DNA of 64,000 nt from Chitinophagales bacterium. GTDB lineage: Bacteria > Bacteroidota > Bacteroidia > Chitinophagales > CAIODY01. Location of the stretch: the NCBI GenBank assembly GCA_947449695.1, contig CANFST010000011.1, positions 1 to 64,000 of the forward strand, written 5' to 3'. Under the pieces are notes generated by a model. It was not told the DNA's origin and did no database searches. It saw only the letters and a list, made by a program, of their open reading frames with translations. Below, one piece after another: positions 41,015-48,799 of the stretch; within the stretch, counting starts at the first letter, position 1, and the number at the start of each line of letters is the position of its first letter. A program made the position numbers and the translations under genes.

Positions 41015-41120
41015 GAGAGGATAAATTGGTTAAAGTAAATTGATTGGAAATAAATGTTTGTGCTTTAACCGCAAGTGAAATACATACGATTAGTACAATA
41101 GAGAAGAATAACTTTTTCAT
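40968..41120 (-). pseudogene. Secreted-protein gene stub cut off at the REP element
   Basis: A 50-codon frame starts at ATG 41120 with a textbook signal peptide (MKKLFFSIVLIVCISLAVKA, then QTF). After about 35 residues it runs into the REP-like element, reads through hairpin 2 and stops inside hairpin 1 (TAG 40970-40968). The sequence after TNLSSPP comes from the repeat, so the original gene body appears to have been lost or displaced. It is probably the 5' end of a former exported protein. Confidence 0.6.
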
Positions 41121-41176
41121 TTAGGTTTGTTTAATTGTTTAGTGTTTGTGATTAATTTTATTACCGTTAAAATCTT

Positions 41177-42205
41177 CTAATTGTAACGCAGATTGTATTC
41201 ATTTTGAAAAATCAATTCCATTGCTGTATGCCAATCTTCTTCAGTAAAATCAGCATACACTTGTTGCCACATTTTTTCTAAATAAGGCAATTGCTCATAA
41301 TCCCAAAGTCCCTCCAATTGATAAAGCAAGTCAATATTGAAATCTAATTTTCCAGCCCAAGCATAAAATCCGATTGGATAAAGTTGAAACCAATATTTCA
41401 GCACCATGTCATTTGTCCATTTTATACCTTCATTATCTGCTAAACCCATCTCAACAATTCTGATTGGTATTTCATCTATAGCAATAAAGGGATTGAATTC
41501 GCCTTTGGTTGCATATTCATATTTTACACCACCCCAATACCATTTATCAATAAATCTATCAATCAATTCTTCACTCCAAGGCAAATATATTTCGGTGCTC
41601 AATTTTTCAAAATCTAAGGTATCAGCTTGAGCAATTATTTCTTCCAACGTGTATTTATTAGGTTTGTAAGCCACCTTCAATTTTTCTTCTTTTGGTTTTT
41701 CAAAAGGCTCTACAAGTTTTATATCACCATAAGTCATTCCCTGGTTTCCTAATTTGGCTTTACCCATTTCATAAACCTTGGTTGTAGCTTCATCTATCAC
41801 TGTTATAATGCAATTATGTCTTTGTTCTTTTAATTGGTGTAAATACTTTTCAAAAAATGCTGGCGTACATTTATTAACGCACTGAAAAAAAGTTTCTTTA
41901 TTTATTCTGTGTTCAAAATATTCAAACATTTCTACCGACCAAATGATGCTGCTATTTTCTTCAATGCCAAAATCGAGATTAGAATCTTCATCGCTGAATT
42001 TAATTTCTTTCTCAAATTCTTTCATTAATTCAAAATCCCAAGGGATATGCTCATTTATTGATAAATCGTGCCAGCTTATAAATTCACTCCATTGGCGAAT
42101 GGCAGATAGGCTTAGCTGATGATAACGGCAATAATGTTTTATAGCCATTCGAGTATGGCGATACAAAAAATCTTTGGGCGATATTGTTTTAATTTGGTGC
42201 AGCAT
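41177..42205 (-). CDS. Hypothetical protein with Trp-rich repeats
   Basis: A 342-residue protein I do not recognise. It has no signal peptide or TM helix. A motif with Trp followed by an acidic-hydrophobic helix recurs: HIPWDFELMKEFEKEI, IIWSVEMFEYFEHRI, YLPWSEELIDRFIDKWYW and IKWTNDMVLKYWFQL. Several copies are preceded by LSxN/LADN-type segments. This suggests a helical repeat protein. It is monocistronic, with a -7 box 13 nt upstream, inside the accessory stretch between the RAYT and the split nuclease-like gene. Confidence 0.65.
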   Translation of the reverse strand: MLHQIKTISPKDFLYRHTRMAIKHYCRYHQLSLSAIRQWSEFISWHDLSINEHIPWDFELMKEFEKEIKFSDEDSNLDFGIEENSSIIWSVEMFEYFEHRINKETFFQCVNKCTPAFFEKYLHQLKEQRHNCIITVIDEATTKVYEMGKAKLGNQGMTYGDIKLVEPFEKPKEEKLKVAYKPNKYTLEEIIAQADTLDFEKLSTEIYLPWSEELIDRFIDKWYWGGVKYEYATKGEFNPFIAIDEIPIRIVEMGLADNEGIKWTNDMVLKYWFQLYPIGFYAWAGKLDFNIDLLYQLEGLWDYEQLPYLEKMWQQVYADFTEEDWHTAMELIFQNEYNLRYN

Positions 42206-42218
42206 GAAATTGATTTTG

Positions 42219-42226
42219 CAAAGCTA
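42219..42226 (-). promoter_or_regulatory. Promoter -7 box of the 41177-42205 gene
   Basis: TAGCTTTG on the minus strand, a perfect match, is 13 nt before the ATG at 42205. Confidence 0.55.
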
Positions 42227-42302
42227 AACCAACTTTTAAGAAGCTTTGAAAATAACTTGTGCCAACTTTAATTAATTCAATTCTTCGCTGAACATTATTA
42301 AA

Positions 42303-43466
42303 CTAATGTTTTTTATTTGATTTTAATGTTATTATAGTCATTACAAGCAATATAATACCCAATGCAATTGCAGGGTATAATTGAGCAAAATATTTTATTG
42401 CTTGAAAGATAAAAAACAATATAATCCAAATAACAACCCCAATAATAAATGCATTTGGCTTTTCTTTTTGAGGTTGGTTATTTACGATGTTTTGCGATTT
42501 AGATTTTTCAGTTGGAAGGTCTTTGATTGTTGAGTTAATATCACTTGGACTTAGTTTATAAGATGGCTTGAGTGTTATATTATCTTTTTGTGAGGTTGTT
42601 ATGGATGAAGGTATTTTAGGTAATTGCCCCTGTGTAATTTTAGGAAAATCAACATTGCTGTGAACTGTTTTTCCTAGTTCATGTGGTGTTTTTTCGAATA
42701 TTATTTTAGTAGGGTTGAAAACTTTTTTTGAGCCATTTTTATCTTCAAAAGATATTCCTAAATAGCTTTCTCGGAAATAATTATCTGATAACTCCTTTGA
42801 CTTAACTTTAGTCCAAAATGATTGTTTATCTAAATGTTTGCTCGATAAGTTTGGAGGTACAACAAATGCTTTGTTTATTTTTTTTAGTGTGTTTGCTATT
42901 ACAGCACAGCATCCCAAAATGTTTTGATGCACTTGAAATTCCGAAAATCTAATAACTATCCACCCATTTTCATTAAAAAAAATATTCCTATTGGCATCAC
43001 TTTCTAATGTATGAGTAGGCACTCGAGTCAATAAATCGTATGGCTCGTCAATTTCAATATCAATATAGATGTTTTGTTTTTCGTCGATTAAAGCTAAATC
43101 AGGAAAAAAAGTTTTTCTTTCCTTGATAGAATTTAGTGCTAAATTATTGTACACCTTAAACGAAGAAAATACGCAAATTAATTTTTGTATTTGGTCTTCC
43201 AATTTGGCTTCTAAAAAACCCTTCTTAACAACCGAGGCATCATTTAAAATATGTGGAATCAAAATTTGTGTGCCTTTTAATGGTACAGAGATAAACGGGT
43301 AATAGTTTTTATCATCATCAAAAAGTTGAATTAGATAATCAACAACTTTAATTTCCGCTGATTGAGTTAAAAGTGTACCCTTAACTTCTTTGGCATCATT
43401 ATCATTGCTTCTACTTATAATTTCTTGTTTAGCCGAATTGTTGATTAATCTTTGAGATAACTGGAA
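42303..43466 (-). pseudogene. Nuclease-like/TM part of a gene split at an A10 tract (3' part)
   Basis: The frame ending at 42303 is open without an ATG back to the A10 tract at 43476-43467, well beyond the TTG at 43262. The upstream part (FQLSQRLINNSAKQEI ... VVDYLIQLF ... YYPFISVPLKGTQILIP, shown in part) looks like real protein. The middle has a PD-(D/E)xK/DUF559-like core: FFPDLALIDEKQNIYIDIEID and later NENGWIVIRFSE. The C-terminus has two TM helices (about the last 50 residues). One extra A would join it to the coiled-coil frame 43445-43885, giving one protein of about 527 residues. Confidence 0.65.
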
Positions 43467-43885
43467 TTTTTTTTTTCAAGAAAATCAATTTCTTGTTTGA
43501 GAGTTTCAGTCTTAGTTTCTAGCAAAGAAAAATAATTTTTCTTATCATTTATTTCAGTACTTATCTCTGATTCTTTGTTTTTTAGTAAATTAAATTTTTG
43601 ATTCGTTTCATTTAAATTAGCTATTAAAACAGAAAGGTTATTTTCTTTGTTTTTATACTGTTGTTCAATTGAATCAAGTTCAATTCTTCTCTTTTTTAAT
43701 TTATCATTCAATGCCTCAAAATGCTCTTCTTCTTTTTTCTTAGAAATTGCCATTGATTCAATCTCTTTCTCCAGTTTCTTTCTTTCCTGTTTTATGCTTT
43801 CAATTAAGTCTAGCAAATTAGTATATTCATCTTTTATTCTTTCTCTTGTTTTTTTTGAGAAAATTATTTTCAAATAATCTATCAT
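43445..43885 (-). CDS. Coiled-coil part of the split gene (5' part)
   Basis: A 146-residue protein that is almost wholly a coiled coil (Lys/Glu/Asn-rich heptads from about residue 10 to 140), starting at ATG 43885 with a short hydrophobic patch (DYLKIIFS). It stops at TAA 43447-43445, ten residues after the A10 tract. The sequence after the tract (NSSYLKD) looks like an out-of-frame tail. The next frame continues into the nuclease-like/TM domain, so this is probably the N-terminal half of a larger protein. The short form may also be made if the tract length varies. Confidence 0.65.
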   Translation of the reverse strand: MIDYLKIIFSKKTRERIKDEYTNLLDLIESIKQERKKLEKEIESMAISKKKEEEHFEALNDKLKKRRIELDSIEQQYKNKENNLSVLIANLNETNQKFNLLKNKESEISTEINDKKNYFSLLETKTETLKQEIDFLEKKNSSYLKD

Positions 43886-43916
43886 GTTGTTTTTTTATGC
43901 CTTTAGAAATTATACA

Positions 43917-44027
43917 CCGTAGAAGTTAAGTTGTTGTTTGTTGAATCGAAGCTGCGTAAAGCCTTTGCGTTGTTGGCTTCGGTTCTTCTTGGTGCAAAAA
44001 TAAAAATAACAGCGAATAAAAAGGGAA
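43917..44027 (+). repeat. Dispersed hairpin repeat, copy R1
   Basis: The first 72 bp (43917-43988) are identical to copy R2 at 44185-44256, and similarity continues for about 40 more bp. It contains an imperfect hairpin with outer arms GAATCGAAGC and GCTTCGGTTC and an inner arm pair CGTAAAG/CTTTGCG plus a TTGTTG bulge. The stretch 43886-44042 has no gene. Confidence 0.88.
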
Positions 44028-44042
44028 ATTATTTTTACTCTT

Positions 44043-44189
44043 TCAACTATTTATTTCAGCATCCACAGCATCAATTAGCAGTTGTAATTTTTTGTCGCTA
44101 ATATTTTCTTGTTCAGATTTATCGTAGATGGAAAGTAAAAAAAGTTGATTGCCTTTTTGGTATAAATAAGTGATGATTCTTGCCCCGTA
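44043..44189 (-). pseudogene. RelE/ParE-like toxin, C-terminal fragment
   Basis: A 48-codon open stretch ending at TGA 44045-44043 reads GARIITYLYQKGNQLFLLSI, then YDKSEQENISDKKLQLLIDA and further to INS. This matches the C-terminal half of RelE/HigB-type toxins (R-x-x-Y, then a strand with hydrophobic L-L-x-x-Y-x-K-x-E). There is no start codon: upstream it runs straight into repeat R2 (44185 onward). The first half, including most of the active site, is missing, and no cognate antitoxin is next to it. Confidence 0.6.
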
Positions 44190-44297
44190 GAAGTTAAGTT
44201 GTTGTTTGTTGAATCGAAGCTGCGTAAAGCCTTTGCGTTGTTGGCTTCGGTTCTTCGTGGTTCAAAACTAAAAATAATAGTGAATAAAAAAGAAAAT
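44185..44297 (+). repeat. Dispersed hairpin repeat, copy R2
   Basis: Identical to R1 over 72 bp and similar to about 44297 (AAAATAATAGTGAATAAAAA versus AAAATAACAGCGAATAAAAA). It replaces the 5' part of the RelE-like toxin fragment and lies directly downstream of the hepT pseudogene. Confidence 0.88.
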
Positions 44298-44315
44298 TGT
44301 TTTGGGGTAAAAAAA

Positions 44316-44645
44316 TTACAGAATTAATTGAACCTGTTTTTTCAAATCGGCTAAATCCATTTCGATAGTTTCCCATACAATAGAAATATTTACATTCCTA
44401 TAATCATGAGCCATTCGGTTTCTCATGCCTTTGATACGATGCCAATTAATTTGTTGGTGTTAGTCTTTAAATGCTTCGGGCAACTTTGTAGCTGCTTCGC
44501 CAATGATTTCAAAATTTCTAACTACAGCATCCACCGTTTTGTTATCGGTTTTAAAACTATCATAGTTCATGCCTTTGGTGTAGTCATCAATTCGTTCAAT
44601 GGCTTCAATAATATCTTGCAATAAAATTGAGGGTTGATTATACAT
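44316..44645 (-). pseudogene. hepT: HepT-like HEPN toxin with in-frame stop codon
   Basis: The frame from ATG 44645 gives a DUF86/HepT N-terminus (LLQDIIEAIERIDDY, FEIIGEAATKLPEAFKD), then TAA at 44462-44460. Reading on in the same frame gives the rest of the family: HQQINWHRIKGMRNRMAHDY, then NVNISIVWETIEMDLADLKK, ending at TAA 44318-44316. The HEPN active-site motif Rx4HxY is intact but lies behind the stop. So one nonsense codon inactivates an otherwise complete RNase toxin. The start overlaps the end of mntA by 8 nt. Confidence 0.78.
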
Positions 44646-44928
44646 ATTGTAAATCAGGCTGAATAGTAGCTAAAAATTGCGGACGTAAATCTTTGTTACA
44701 AACCAAATCAACTTTGGTTTGCAAAATAGTTTCTAAATCGTTTGCTAAATCAATAAACCGAATGCCAATGGGTTCATTAAATTCAACCAACACATCAACA
44801 TCACTATCCATGCGCTGTTCACCACGAGCATAAGACCCAAAAATTGCCATTTTTGTTAACGGATATTTTTGCAAAAGCTGTGCTTTGTGTTGCGCTAATA
44901 ATTGCTGTATAAATGGTGTAGTAAACAT
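44638..44928 (-). CDS. mntA: MntA-type nucleotidyltransferase antitoxin
   Basis: A 96-residue minimal nucleotidyltransferase. The signature is FGSYARGEQRMDSDVDVLVEF (G-S-x(n)-D-x-D at about residues 31-51), with a further VDLVCNKDLRP. MntA proteins neutralise HepT toxins by AMPylating the Tyr of the Rx4HxY motif. The TTG at 44964 overlaps a perfect -7 box (TAATTTTG, 44959-44952), so the start is ATG 44928. It overlaps the hepT pseudogene by 8 nt and seems intact while its toxin is broken. Confidence 0.85.
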   Translation of the reverse strand: MFTTPFIQQLLAQHKAQLLQKYPLTKMAIFGSYARGEQRMDSDVDVLVEFNEPIGIRFIDLANDLETILQTKVDLVCNKDLRPQFLATIQPDLQYV

Positions 44929-44951
44929 ATTTCGTTCAAAATGAACTGCGT

Positions 44952-44959
44952 CAAAATTA
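44952..44959 (-). promoter_or_regulatory. Promoter -7 box of mntA-hepT
   Basis: TAATTTTG on the minus strand, a perfect match, is 23 nt before ATG 44928. Confidence 0.55.
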
Positions 44960-44994
44960 TTCAATAAAACTTAAAATAGGAATATTTTATTTCA

Positions 44995-45036
44995 TCAAAA
45001 ATAAAAACAACAGCGAATAAAAAAGGCATTATTTTT
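44995..45036 (+). repeat. Dispersed hairpin repeat, 3' part only (R3)
   Basis: CAAAAATAAAAACAACAGCG followed by AATAAAAAAGGCATTATTTTTC matches the distal end of R1 (43994-44038) with few changes. The hairpin part is absent. It lies between mntA and the iscS promoter. Confidence 0.65.
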
Positions 45037-45120
45037 CTGGGTGGTTTGAAAAACATGACTCTTGTCATTCTTTTTTACAATTTTTTTACCAAGGCTGAAA
45101 CATTATTCTGTATTACTTGT

Positions 45121-45128
45121 TACCTTTG
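45121..45128 (+). promoter_or_regulatory. Promoter -7 box of iscS
   Basis: TACCTTTG, a perfect match, is 29 nt before ATG 45158. Confidence 0.6.
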
Positions 45129-45157
45129 CATCACAATCATTTTCCCGAAAATAAATC

Positions 45158-46375
45158 ATGCTCAAATTACCTATATATTTAGACAACAACGCAACCACAC
45201 CAATGGACCCAAGAGTGTTGGATGCTATGATTCCATACTTTACCGAAAAATTCGGTAATGCTGCCAGCCGTAACCATCAGTTTGGTTGGGTAGCTGAAGA
45301 GTCTGTGGATTATGCTCGTGAACAAGTGGCAAAACTAATTGGCGCTGATGAAAAAGAAATCATCTTTACAAGTGGTGCTACCGAAGCTGATAACTTAGCC
45401 ATTAAGGGTGTATATGAAATGTATGCTCAAAAAGGCAACCATATCATTACTGTAACTACCGAACACAAAGCAGTTTTAGATACTTGTCATCATTTAGAAA
45501 AACAAGGCGCTCAAATCACTTATTTAAAAGTAAATGCTGAAGGCTTAATCGATTTAACTGAATTAGAAAATGCAATAACTGATAAAACCATTCTTGTGGC
45601 TATCATGTATGCCAACAATGAAGTTGGTGTAATTCAGGATGTGAAAAAAATCAGCGAAATCTGTCATAAAAAAGGTACTTTATTTTTTACAGATGCTACA
45701 CAGGCAGTGGGCAAAATACCTGTAGATGTAATTAAAGACGGAATTGATTTAATGGCTTTCTCTGCTCATAAAATGTATGGTCCAAAAGGAGTTGGTGCTT
45801 TGTATGTTCGCAGAAAAAATCCGAGAGTAAAAGTAACAGCGCAGATGGATGGCGGCGGACATGAAAGAGGAATGCGTAGCGGTACATTAAATGTTCCTTC
45901 TATTGTAGGTTTCGGAAAAGCTTGCGAAATCAGCATGACAGATATGGAAAGCGATACTGCTCGTATCATCAAAATGAGAGATAAACTGGAAGCAGGTTTA
46001 ACTCAATTAGAAGAATCGTATGTAAATGGGAGCAAAGAACATCGTTTGCCACATGTTTCAAATATTTCATTCAAATATGTAGAAGGCGAAGGATTAATGA
46101 TGGGCTTTAATAAAAATATAGCCTTATCATCAGGCAGTGCATGTACATCAGCATCTTTAGAACCATCATATGTTTTAAAAGCATTAGGATTAGGCGATGA
46201 TTTAGCACATTCAAGTTTGCGTTTTGGTTTAGGTAGATTTACTACTGAAGACCAGATTGATTACACCATCAAAGCAATTTCAGAAACAGTTACTAAATTG
46301 AGAGAATTAAGTCCACTTTGGGAAATGTTTAAAGAAGGAATTGATTTAGATAAAATTGAATGGGCACACCACTAA
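45158..46375 (+). CDS. iscS: Cysteine desulfurase IscS
   Basis: A 405-residue PLP enzyme that takes sulfur from cysteine for Fe-S cluster assembly. Key features are the start [30 protein letters not shown], the PLP lysine in [13 protein letters not shown] (Lys205), and the long mobile loop [13 protein letters not shown] with the catalytic Cys (about 329). The C-terminus matches IscS rather than SufS. It heads an iscS-iscU-iscA operon; there is no iscR or hscBA here. Confidence 0.95.
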   Translation: MLKLPIYLDNNATTPMDPRVLDAMIPYFTEKFGNAASRNHQFGWVAEESVDYAREQVAKLIGADEKEIIFTSGATEADNLAIKGVYEMYAQKGNHIITVTTEHKAVLDTCHHLEKQGAQITYLKVNAEGLIDLTELENAITDKTILVAIMYANNEVGVIQDVKKISEICHKKGTLFFTDATQAVGKIPVDVIKDGIDLMAFSAHKMYGPKGVGALYVRRKNPRVKVTAQMDGGGHERGMRSGTLNVPSIVGFGKACEISMTDMESDTARIIKMRDKLEAGLTQLEESYVNGSKEHRLPHVSNISFKYVEGEGLMMGFNKNIALSSGSACTSASLEPSYVLKALGLGDDLAHSSLRFGLGRFTTEDQIDYTIKAISETVTKLRELSPLWEMFKEGIDLDKIEWAHH

Positions 46376-46429
46376 ACTTTAGTATCAGTGCATTGTTAAT
46401 AGTTATTAAGAAATACAAAAAATAAAATC

Positions 46430-46837
46430 ATGGCATACTCAGAAAAAGTTTTAGACCACTACAGCAACCCTAAGAATGTAGGAACGCTCGATAAAAATAG
46501 CAACACAGTCGGAACTGGATTAGTTGGCGCACCTGAATGTGGCGATGTAATGCGCTTGCAAATTGAAGTTGACCCTGTGACACAAATGATTACCGATGCA
46601 AAATTCAAAACCTTTGGATGTGGCTCTGCGATTGCTTCTTCATCATTAGCAACAGAATGGTTAAAAGGTAAAACCATTGACCAAGCGATGAACATTGACA
46701 ACATGGATATTGTGGAAGAATTGGCTTTACCACCAGTAAAAATCCACTGTTCGGTATTGGCTGAAGATGCCATCAAATCAGCGATTAACGACTATCGAGC
46801 AAAAAATGGTTTAGCTCCTATTGTAGATAATCATTAA
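46430..46837 (+). CDS. iscU: Iron-sulfur cluster scaffold IscU
   Basis: A 135-residue scaffold on which IscS-derived sulfur and iron are assembled. The three ligand cysteines are visible in PECGDVM, FGCGSAIASSS and KIHCSVLAEDAI, and LPPVKIHC is the chaperone-recognition motif (LPPVK). It lies 54 nt after iscS in the same operon. Confidence 0.96.
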   Translation: MAYSEKVLDHYSNPKNVGTLDKNSNTVGTGLVGAPECGDVMRLQIEVDPVTQMITDAKFKTFGCGSAIASSSLATEWLKGKTIDQAMNIDNMDIVEELALPPVKIHCSVLAEDAIKSAINDYRAKNGLAPIVDNH

Positions 46838-46865
46838 TTTTGTAGAAGAATTAAAAGAACAAAAA

Positions 46866-47192
46866 ATGATTTTCATTTCAGATAAAGCAAAGCAACACGT
46901 TGTTGAATTGAAGCAGGAAGCTAATTTAGATAATTCTTATTTTTTAAGAGTTTCGGTAGTTGGTGGCGGCTGTTCAGGGCTTTCATATAAAATGGATTTT
47001 GATAACGAAACCCAACCCAAAGACCAAACTTTTGAAGACAAAGGTATTAAGTTAGTTACTGACATGAAAAGCCTTTTGTACTTAATGGATACAGAATTAG
47101 ATTACAGTGATGGACTAAACGGTAAAGGATTTCAGTTCATCAACCCTAATGCAAGTCGCAGTTGTGGTTGTGGTGAAAGTTTTGCAGTTTAG
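46866..47192 (+). CDS. iscA: Iron-sulfur carrier IscA/HesB family
   Basis: A 108-residue A-type carrier. The three conserved cysteines are in GGCSGLSYKM and SRSCGCGESF. It accepts clusters from IscU and passes them on. Third gene of the isc operon, 28 nt after iscU. Its stop overlaps the convergent mannosyltransferase-like gene by 4 bp. Confidence 0.93.
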   Translation: MIFISDKAKQHVVELKQEANLDNSYFLRVSVVGGGCSGLSYKMDFDNETQPKDQTFEDKGIKLVTDMKSLLYLMDTELDYSDGLNGKGFQFINPNASRSCGCGESFAV

Positions 47193-48640
47193 TTTTTATT
47201 CAGTTCCCACAGCGACCACACTCTAGTTTTTTGTTCCCAATTATTGAAATTAAATTTCAATACCCAATCAGGATAAGTACAATAAATTCTTTTTAAGCTG
47301 TAGTTCTCAATTCTACCTGAAAAAGAAATTTCTTCATTCAACATTAATGCTGATTTTATTGAATTTTTAGTGATGTGATTCTTTGCCTCATCTAATGTAC
47401 TTACATCCACTTCTTTTATTGAATCTGCTTTGTAAAAAGAAACATCTAATCCAGATAACTTATACAACGATACACCTACACAGATAATTGTAACAGGTTT
47501 TTTGTTGTAATTATCATACAAATATTTATAACAATCGACTGCTTCTTGAGCAGGGACAAAACACCTAAACACAAGTAACCCCAAATTAATAAATAGTGTT
47601 ATATGCCAAATTATTTTCAAAAATATATTGTTTAAATAAGGCTGTAGTTTTTCAAAACCTAATGCCACAAAAAAAGTAAAAGGAAAAATCATTGGAAAAA
47701 TAAATCGCATTTCCTTATGATCTAAAACAATATGAGCTAACAAAAATGGGATAGCAGCAAATGCTAAAATATTTTTTGGTTTGGTAGCTATGCCTGTGAA
47801 AAAAAATAAAAACAGGAATATACTTACTGGAATAAACCCAATCAGAATAAACCATTGGAAATAAAAATACCATGGCTCAACACCATTTGCAGCTGCAATT
47901 CCTTTTGTGATGTTAAAGAAATAATAGTTGTATGGTGTGCAAACCCATTGCTCATACATCCAATAATCAATAAGCGTACAAATAGCCGCAACTATTAAAA
48001 ATGCAATGCAAATGAATAAAACATTTTTAAACTTCTCTTTTTGAAAAAGCAACCATAATCCAACGCCAATGATTGCAAATGCAATTTGATACCGGAAATA
48101 AAATGAAAACCCTAAAAGAAGTCCGGCAATAAAAAAATGGATAGTCTTTTTTTCTTTTAACAAAAAGTAAATTGCTCCCAATAAGGCTATGGCACTGGCA
48201 TTTTCAGATGCAAACCTTACATTAATATATGGCGTAAACCAAACGAAGAAACTAACAAATACAAAAAAAAATTTCCCTTTTTCTGTTGTAAAATTCTTCA
48301 ACAAGAGTAGTATGAGTTTGCAAATAACTAACCATCCCAAAAATGCAATAATTAATCGCAATACAAAAGCATACAAAAACGGATTGTTGATATGAAAAAA
48401 CTTTAACCCCTGGATTATTATAAATGTGATAGCCGGTTGCAATCCTGGTCGCATCTGTGCTTTAAATTCCCATGGTAATTGACTTGCTTCAATTTTGCCC
48501 AACTTATAATTACAAAATTCCAACACCTGAAAATGTTCATCAGGATAATGGTAGCCAAAACTAAACCATGCAGCAATTGCATAGATGAACAAGCCTGTAA
48601 AAAATATTTTTTTGTATCCACTAGCTAAAATCTCTTGCAT
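47189..48640 (-). CDS. Alg9-like (GT22) membrane mannosyltransferase
   Basis: About 483 residues with ten or more TM helices. Family features are the luminal YHYPDEHFQVLEFCNY near the start, FYFRYQIAFA, and LDHKEMRFIFPMIFPF (the HKExRF motif of GT22 enzymes such as PIG-B/Alg9), with a hydrophilic tail after about residue 390. It should use a polyprenyl-phosphate sugar to extend a surface or lipid glycan. A TTG at 48676 lies within a perfect -7 box, so ATG 48640 (MQEILASGY) is the start. It converges with iscA. Confidence 0.82.
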   Translation of the reverse strand: MQEILASGYKKIFFTGLFIYAIAAWFSFGYHYPDEHFQVLEFCNYKLGKIEASQLPWEFKAQMRPGLQPAITFIIIQGLKFFHINNPFLYAFVLRLIIAFLGWLVICKLILLLLKNFTTEKGKFFFVFVSFFVWFTPYINVRFASENASAIALLGAIYFLLKEKKTIHFFIAGLLLGFSFYFRYQIAFAIIGVGLWLLFQKEKFKNVLFICIAFLIVAAICTLIDYWMYEQWVCTPYNYYFFNITKGIAAANGVEPWYFYFQWFILIGFIPVSIFLFLFFFTGIATKPKNILAFAAIPFLLAHIVLDHKEMRFIFPMIFPFTFFVALGFEKLQPYLNNIFLKIIWHITLFINLGLLVFRCFVPAQEAVDCYKYLYDNYNKKPVTIICVGVSLYKLSGLDVSFYKADSIKEVDVSTLDEAKNHITKNSIKSALMLNEEISFSGRIENYSLKRIYCTYPDWVLKFNFNNWEQKTRVWSLWELNKN

Positions 48641-48673
48641 CAGGCTTGTTTTAATTATTTTAAATATTTTTCG

Positions 48674-48681
48674 CAAATTTA
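48674..48681 (-). promoter_or_regulatory. Promoter -7 box of the GT22 gene
   Basis: TAAATTTG on the minus strand, a perfect match, is 33 nt before ATG 48640. It contains the TTG that would otherwise extend the frame. Confidence 0.6.
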
Positions 48682-48775
48682 CCTAAATCAATTTCAATAA
48701 ATAGAGTCGTATTTTTTTATTGATAAAATCAAGATTGCGCAATAGTTTTATTGTTCGAAATTTCATCATTAAGTT

Positions 48776-48783
48776 TATCTTTG
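48776..48783 (+). promoter_or_regulatory. Promoter -7 box of the LutC-like gene
   Basis: TATCTTTG, a perfect match, lies 16 nt before ATG 48800, with a TTG at 48751-48753 as a possible -33 element. Confidence 0.6.
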
Positions 48784-48799
48784 AAAAAAAATAGAACTA

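Noticed and set aside
43917-45036. Integron cassette array
   Set aside because: The repeats are structured and bracket gene remnants, but no integrase or clear attC core (GTTRRRY pairing) is visible; kept only as a resemblance.
45046-45258. Plus-strand frame overlapping the iscS start
   Set aside because: It overlaps the iscS promoter and coding start in another frame and shows no recognisable domain.
48641-48676. GT22 gene starting at TTG 48676
   Set aside because: The TTG is part of the -7 box TAAATTTG; ATG 48640 is the better start.
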